Origin: Halopseudomonas laoshanensis
GTDB lineage: Bacteria > Pseudomonadota > Gammaproteobacteria > Pseudomonadales > Pseudomonadaceae
Reading direction: 5' to 3'
DNA length: 64,000 bases
Assembly: GCF_008365385.1 (NCBI RefSeq)
Contig: NZ_QOVF01000007.1
Coordinates: forward strand, 1-64,000
The position numbers were made by a program, and so were the translations under genes. Shown in pieces: positions 57,363-64,000 of the stretch. Within the stretch, counting starts at the first letter, position 1. Each line of letters begins with the position of its first letter. The notes under the pieces were generated by a model. It had not been told where the DNA came from. It saw only the letters and a program-made list of their open reading frames with translations, and did no database searches.

Positions 57363-59774
57363 ATGCGCTTTCTAAAAATTCTATTCTGGTCTCTACTCGC
57401 CCTGATAAGCGCCCCAATCATGGGCCTTACCGCTATTGCGCTGTATCTGAGCCCCGGCTTGCCGGACGTTGAAACGCTGCGCGATGTGCAATTGCAGACG
57501 CCGTTGCGGATATATAGCACAGATAGCAAATTGATAGCAGAATTCGGTGAAATGCGCCGCATACCTATCAGTTACGGCCAAGTGCCGGAAAACTTTATTA
57601 ATGCAATTCTCGCAGCCGAGGATGACAACTTCCTCAATCACCATGGTGTGGACCCCATGGGCCTGCTGCGCGCCGTTACCGAGCTGGTGCAAACCGGGAG
57701 CATTCAAACCGGCGGTAGCACCATCACCATGCAGGTCGCAAAAAATTATTTTCTCACCAGCGACAGGGTCTTTTCTCGCAAACTCAACGAGATACTCCTG
57801 GCACTGCAAATCGAGCGATCACTTAACAAGCGCGAGATTTTCGAACTCTACGTCAACAAGATCTATCTCGGCAACAGAGCTTACGGCATAGAAGCTGCCG
57901 CTCAGGTTTATTACGGCACCTCGATAGACCAACTGCCACTCTCCGACCTGGCCATGATCGCCGGCCTGCCCAAGGCGCCATCACGCTACAACCCGATCTC
58001 CAACCCCGAACGCACGTTGTTGCGCCGCGATTGGATCCTGGGTCGTATGCTGAGTCTGGGGTATATAGACCAGGCCGAGCATGACGAAGCTGTTGCCAGC
58101 CCCATCACGGCTACCAACCATGGCTCCAATCCCGAGCTGGAAGCGCCCTATGTAGCTGAAATGGCACGCCTGGAAATGCTCAGCAAGTTCGGCGACAAGG
58201 CTTATACCAATGGCTATCACGTGTACACCACAGTCGATAGCGAGCTGCAGGCGTTAGCCAACGTATCACTGCGCACCGGCCTGATGAGTTACGACCAGCG
58301 CCATGGTTACCGTGGCCCCGAAGCGCGGCACCCGGACAGCAAGCCTGACGAGTGGCCAGCACTGCTGAAGGATTACCGCGGCCTGGGCGGCCTGCTGCCG
58401 GCAATAGTAACCGGCGTGGCCGATGACAAGGTGACGCTGCTGCTGCGTGGCGGAGTGCTCGGCGAAATCAGCTGGGAAGCGATGCGCTGGGCTCGCCCCC
58501 ACCTCAATGCCAACAGCATGGGACCCAACCCGGATAAACCCGCCGATGTATTGGCAGTGGGCGATATTGTTCGGGTAGTACCGATCGAAGGCATACAATT
58601 CCGCCTCACCCAGGTACCCGAAGCCCAGAGTGCGCTGATTTCCATCTCCCCGCAGGATGGCGCAATTCAGGCTCTGATCGGCGGCTTCTCTTTCGTTGAA
58701 AGCAATTACAACCGGGTCACTCAAGCACGCCGCCAACCCGGATCGAGCTTCAAGCCATTCCTCTATGCCGCCGCGCTTGATAACGGTTACAGCCCGGCAA
58801 GCATGGTCAACGATGCACCACTGGTGTTCTTCGATGACTACCTGGATTCTGCCTGGCGACCACAAAACTCCGGCGGTGATTTCCTCGGTCCGATACGCCT
58901 TAGAGAAGCCTTGTATCGCTCGCGCAACCTGGTGTCCATCCGCTTGATGCAGGACCTGGGGGTAGACAAGGCTCTCAGTTATATCGAGCGCTTCGGCTTT
59001 AGCCGCTCGGACCTGCCACGTAATCTGTCTGCCTCATTGGGCACGCCCGAACTGACACCGTTGCAGATCGCCCAGGGCTACACCGTCATCGCCAACGGCG
59101 GCTACGCCGTTAAACCCTACCTGATTGAGCGGATCGAGGATTATAACGGACAGATACTGGAGGTCACCGCCGCTGCAGTGACGCCAGCAGCCCGTGAACG
59201 CCATGAGGAACGGTTGTCGCGTTACGCTCAGGCGGCCAATTTTACCGATGCCGATTTTACTATTCCCGAGCTGCCCATCGCGGAGGAAGTCGTCGACCCA
59301 CGCACGACCTATCAGCTCACCAGCATGCTGCAGGACGTCATTACCCGCGGTACGGCAGTACGAGCAAGAGCGCTTCAGCGCAAGGACCTGGCTGGAAAAA
59401 CAGGCACCACCAATGACCAGAAAGATGCCTGGTTTGCTGGATACAACGGTGATTTCGTAACCGTCGCTTGGGTCGGCTTCGACCAGCCAAGTACGCTTGG
59501 CCGCCGCGAGTACGGCGGCACCGCTGCGCTGCCGATCTGGATGGAGTTCATGGCTGGCGCATTGGATGGCAGGCCTGAGCACAGTCAACCCATCCCCGAA
59601 GGGCTGACCAGCGTACGCATAGATCCGGCCACCGGTCGCACCTCACGACCCGGCGCCTCCGACGGTTTCTTTGAGATATTCAAGGAAGAGGACGCGCCTC
59701 CGGCCTGGGACGAAATTGAAAGCGGCGCCTATCCGTCCGGCGGCAGCGACTCACTGCCCCAAGGCTTGTTCTAA
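57363..59774 (+). CDS. mrcA: Penicillin-binding protein 1A, bifunctional
   Basis: 803 aa from ATG 57363 (MRFLKILFWSLLALISAPIMGL). N-terminal anchor; glycosyltransferase domain with AAEDDNFLNHHGVDPMGLLRA (catalytic Glu) and GGSTITMQVAKNYFL; transpeptidase with GSSFKPFLYAAAL (SxxK), SRNLVSIRL (SxN) and LAGKTGTTND (KTG). A PBP1A-specific OB-like insert is present between. It polymerises and cross-links peptidoglycan. Its position next to pilM is conserved in Pseudomonas, where it is called ponA. Confidence 0.96.
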   Translation: MRFLKILFWSLLALISAPIMGLTAIALYLSPGLPDVETLRDVQLQTPLRIYSTDSKLIAEFGEMRRIPISYGQVPENFINAILAAEDDNFLNHHGVDPMGLLRAVTELVQTGSIQTGGSTITMQVAKNYFLTSDRVFSRKLNEILLALQIERSLNKREIFELYVNKIYLGNRAYGIEAAAQVYYGTSIDQLPLSDLAMIAGLPKAPSRYNPISNPERTLLRRDWILGRMLSLGYIDQAEHDEAVASPITATNHGSNPELEAPYVAEMARLEMLSKFGDKAYTNGYHVYTTVDSELQALANVSLRTGLMSYDQRHGYRGPEARHPDSKPDEWPALLKDYRGLGGLLPAIVTGVADDKVTLLLRGGVLGEISWEAMRWARPHLNANSMGPNPDKPADVLAVGDIVRVVPIEGIQFRLTQVPEAQSALISISPQDGAIQALIGGFSFVESNYNRVTQARRQPGSSFKPFLYAAALDNGYSPASMVNDAPLVFFDDYLDSAWRPQNSGGDFLGPIRLREALYRSRNLVSIRLMQDLGVDKALSYIERFGFSRSDLPRNLSASLGTPELTPLQIAQGYTVIANGGYAVKPYLIERIEDYNGQILEVTAAAVTPAARERHEERLSRYAQAANFTDADFTIPELPIAEEVVDPRTTYQLTSMLQDVITRGTAVRARALQRKDLAGKTGTTNDQKDAWFAGYNGDFVTVAWVGFDQPSTLGRREYGGTAALPIWMEFMAGALDGRPEHSQPIPEGLTSVRIDPATGRTSRPGASDGFFEIFKEEDAPPAWDEIESGAYPSGGSDSLPQGLF

Positions 59775-59786
59775 CAACGTGAAAAT

Positions 59787-59822
59787 GCCTGGTCGAGCGG
59801 ACGCGCGTCTGCTCGACCAGGC
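59787..59822. terminator. Long hairpin after mrcA
   Basis: GCCTGGTCGAGC (59787-59798) pairs with GCTCGACCAGGC (59811-59822), continued inward by G-U and GAC/GTC pairs to a GCGC loop, about 16 pairs. No U-tract follows, so it is a likely transcript end or mRNA stabiliser rather than a classical intrinsic terminator. The rest of the gap to 60006 shows nothing clear. Confidence 0.55.
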
Positions 59823-60006
59823 GGCCCACCTCAAGCATGCTCTGACCTGCAACCGCTGGTGACAGGCAATCCATTCGGTCAGACGATAACGTCTTATTCC
59901 TTTCACTCATGTCTCTCTGCTAAACCAGCACCCATTGCAATAAAGCCGTAGGATTTCCCTTATCGGAAACAAATGATCGGCAAAAAAACAATATCAGGTG
60001 TCCGCC

Positions 60007-61697
<1,691 letters not shown>

Positions 61698-61698
<1 letters not shown>

Positions 61699-64000
61699 TG
61701 ACCTTCAAGAAAATACTGATCGCTAACCGTGGTGAAATTGCCATCCGTCTGGCCCGCGCCGCCGCCGAGCTGGAGATGCTCAGCGTGGCGGCATTTGCCG
61801 AAGACGACGCCCAGTCCCTGCATGTGCGCAAGGCCGATCAGGCCGTGGCGCTCACAGGCCGGGGTGCCAGTGCTTACCTGGATGCCGAACAACTGGTCCG
61901 GCTGGCGCAAGAACATCAATGCGATGCAATTCATCCCGGCTACGGCTTCCTTAGCGAGAACGCGCGGTTTGCCAGACTCTGCGATGAAGCCGGCATTACT
62001 TTTATCGGCCCGGCTGCGAGCGTACTGGAGACTTTCGGCGACAAGGCCAGCGCCCGGCGGTTGGCGCTGGAGCACAATGTGCCACTGGTACAGGGCACCA
62101 ACCAGAGCACCAGCCTGGAGCAGGCGCAAGCCTTTATGCAGGAGCTCGGCGCAGGTAGCGCCATCATGCTCAAAGCCCTGGCTGGCGGCGGCGGACGGGG
62201 GATGCGTGCGGTGCTGGATATCGCTGATCTGGAACAGGCCTTTGCCCGCTGCAGCTCCGAAGCCAAGGCGGCCTTTGCCAGTGGCGAGCTCTATGCCGAA
62301 AGGCTGATTCGCAATGCGCGCCATATCGAAGTGCAGATCATCGGCGATGGGCGGCAGGTCAGTCATCTGTGGGAGCGCGACTGTACCCTGCAGCGGCGCA
62401 ATCAGAAGCTGCTTGAAATCGCCCCGGCGCCTAGTCTAGACCCGGCCCTGCGCCAGCGCATGCTGGAAGCCGCGATCAAACTGACCGGCGCGGTGGCCTA
62501 CCGCGGACTCTGCACTGTGGAATTTCTGCTGGACGAGGACACTGGCGACTTCGTCTTTATGGAGGCCAACCCGCGCATTCAGGTCGAACATACCGTGACC
62601 GAGGCCGTTACCGGCATCGACCTGGCACAGACGCAGATCCGCCTGGCTGCCGGAGCCAGCCTTGAAGAGCTGGGACTTACCCAAGCGCAGATCCCCGCCG
62701 CCCAAGGCTACGCCGTGCAACTACGGATCAATCTGGAAAGCATGGGCAGCGATGGCAGCGCCAAGCCGGCGGGGGGCACCCTCAGCGCCTATGAGCCACC
62801 GAGCGGCCCTGGAGTGCGGGTGGATGGCTATGGTTACAGTGGCTACACCACCAGCCCTAGCTTTGATTCACTGCTGGCCAAACTGATCGTGCATGCCAAC
62901 GCCGACTATCAGGCAGTGCTACGCCGCGCTTATCGAGCGCTCTGTGAATTCCGCCTGGAAGGCGTCAGCAGCAATCTGCATTTTCTGCAGAATCTGCTCG
63001 CCCACCCGCAGGTGCAGAACAATCAGGTAACCACCGGCTTTATTGAAAACCATGCCGCGGAATTGATCGCCGCTCGCGCTGGCGAGAGCAAGCAGGCCCA
63101 CCCCCATCTGTATTTTCAACACGCAGGTCATGCCCTGTCAGCGCCAGTAGCGGCAGTGGATGCGCCGGCCGGCACTGAGCCGCTGAACGCCCCGGTGCAG
63201 GGCGTACTGATCAGCCTCGACGTGCAACCCGGTGACAGCATTGCCGCTGGTCAGCAAGTCGCGGTGATGGAAGCGATGAAGATGGAATTCGTGGTCAAGG
63301 CCGAGCGCAGCGGTATCGTCCGCGTGCTGGCCTGCGCTCCGGGCGACAACCTGTTTGAAGGCAACCCGCTACTGTTTCTGGAGCCGGCTGACGTTGAGGG
63401 TGGCGAGGCGCTGAATGAGGAGCAGATCGATATTGCGCATATCCGCGCCGACCTGGCCGAACTGCTGGAGCTGCACGCCAATCTGACCGATGAGCGCCGC
63501 CCTGACGCCGTAGCCAAACGCCGTAAAACCGGGCAGCGCACCGCGCGCGAGAACCTCGCCGACCTGCTCGACGAAGGCAGCTTTATGGAATACGGCGGCC
63601 TGGCCTTGGCCGCGCAGCGCACCAGGCGCAGCCACGAGGATCTGCTGAAGATGAGCCCTGCGGACGGACTGATTACCGGCATCGGCACGGTGAATGCCGA
63701 CCTGTTCGGCGCCGTGACCGCACGCTGCATGGCGATGAGTTACGACTACACGGTATTCGCCGGCACCCAGGGCGCGATGAACCACAAGAAGACCGACCGC
63801 ATGCTCGAGCTGGCGGAGCAATGGCGCCTGCCGCTGGTGTTTTTTACCGAAGGCGGCGGCGGCCGGCCCGGTGACATCGACAAGGTCGGCGTCGCCGGAC
63901 TCGATTGCACTACCTTTATGCGCATGGCGCGGCTGAGCGGTCAGGTACCCCTGGTGGGCGTGGTCTCCGGCCGCTGCTTTGCCGGTAACGCGGCGCTGTT
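61698..64000 (+). CDS. Multidomain biotin-dependent acyl-CoA carboxylase (BC-BCCP-CT), 3' end outside the window
   Basis: At least 767 residues; the frame is open to the last base. Residues 1-450 are biotin carboxylase: MTFKKILIANRGEIAIRLARAA, ATP-grasp LAGGGGRGMRAV near 165, EANPRIQVEHTVTEAVTG near 290. A BCCP domain follows with VMEAMKMEF, biotin lysine about 528. From about residue 600 comes a carboxyltransferase of the acyl-CoA carboxylase beta/AccD-like type (RRKTGQRTARENLADLLDEGSFMEYG...FAGTQGAMNHKKTDRM). The three functions, usually on two or more proteins, are thus in one chain. It is coupled to the acyl-CoA synthetase by a TGATG overlap. The substrate (acetyl-, propionyl- or longer acyl-CoA) cannot be told from the visible part. 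Confidence 0.92.

Overview
The window looks like a chromosome segment of a Pseudomonas-lineage gammaproteobacterium, most likely a marine or saline relative (Halopseudomonas / P. pertucinogena group). The main reason is gene order: mrcA / pilMNOPQ-aroK-aroB-damX-like-gltB-gltD-hemE, followed by a ParA-type ATPase, a double universal-stress protein and a metY remnant. This matches the order I remember from P. aeruginosa. The organism name is inference; no rRNA or other marker gene lies in the window.

Region 1 (1-7087) is accessory DNA. It starts with the tail of an IS3-family transposase. A Tn7-like transposition module follows, transcribed leftwards: a fused TnsA-TnsB transposase, TnsC and TniQ/TnsD, with small overlaps, then a BPSL0761-type small protein. 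Between tnsAB and the element end lie a small putative DNA-binding protein, a divergent 333-aa protein of unknown function, and a promoter/terminator pair that could make a short RNA antisense to the tnsAB leader. The element appears to end at about 7087 in a TGT/ACA-type terminus with two 13-bp repeats 24 bp apart. This is about 33 bp past the stop codon of an RND pump gene. No Cas genes or CRISPR array are seen, and the other end is not in the window.

Region 2 (7121-17455) is one large efflux locus on the minus strand: adaptor, RND pump, outer-membrane channel, second adaptor, second RND pump. A 7-bp perfect inverted repeat lies upstream of the first gene. Region 3 (17515-24865) holds a DUF2946 / TonB receptor / PepSY membrane protein cluster, a zinc-ribbon-like small protein, a periplasmic solute-binding protein, an FKBP isomerase, and a threonine dehydratase without its C-terminal regulatory domain. 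The dehydratase is preceded by a leader peptide and terminator typical of transcription attenuation. Region 4 (24865-32902) has an SDR oxidoreductase, an AraC regulator co-transcribed with an AttEFGH-like ABC exporter, and a divergent TauD-type dioxygenase / hydratase pair, with two direct repeats between the divergent genes.

Region 5 (33123-39341) carries two paralogous long acyl-CoA dehydrogenases and an SLC13-type permease with two TrkA-C domains. Region 6 (39405-59774) is core genome: metY remnant, Usp, ParA, hemE, gltDB, damX-like, aroB, aroK, pilQPONM and, divergently, mrcA. Two copies of a nested hairpin (three-way-junction) repeat lie at 35111-35223 and 42577-42684, each between a terminator and the next gene. 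Region 7 (60007-64000) holds an acyl-CoA synthetase overlapping the start of a multidomain biotin-dependent acyl-CoA carboxylase that runs off the window.
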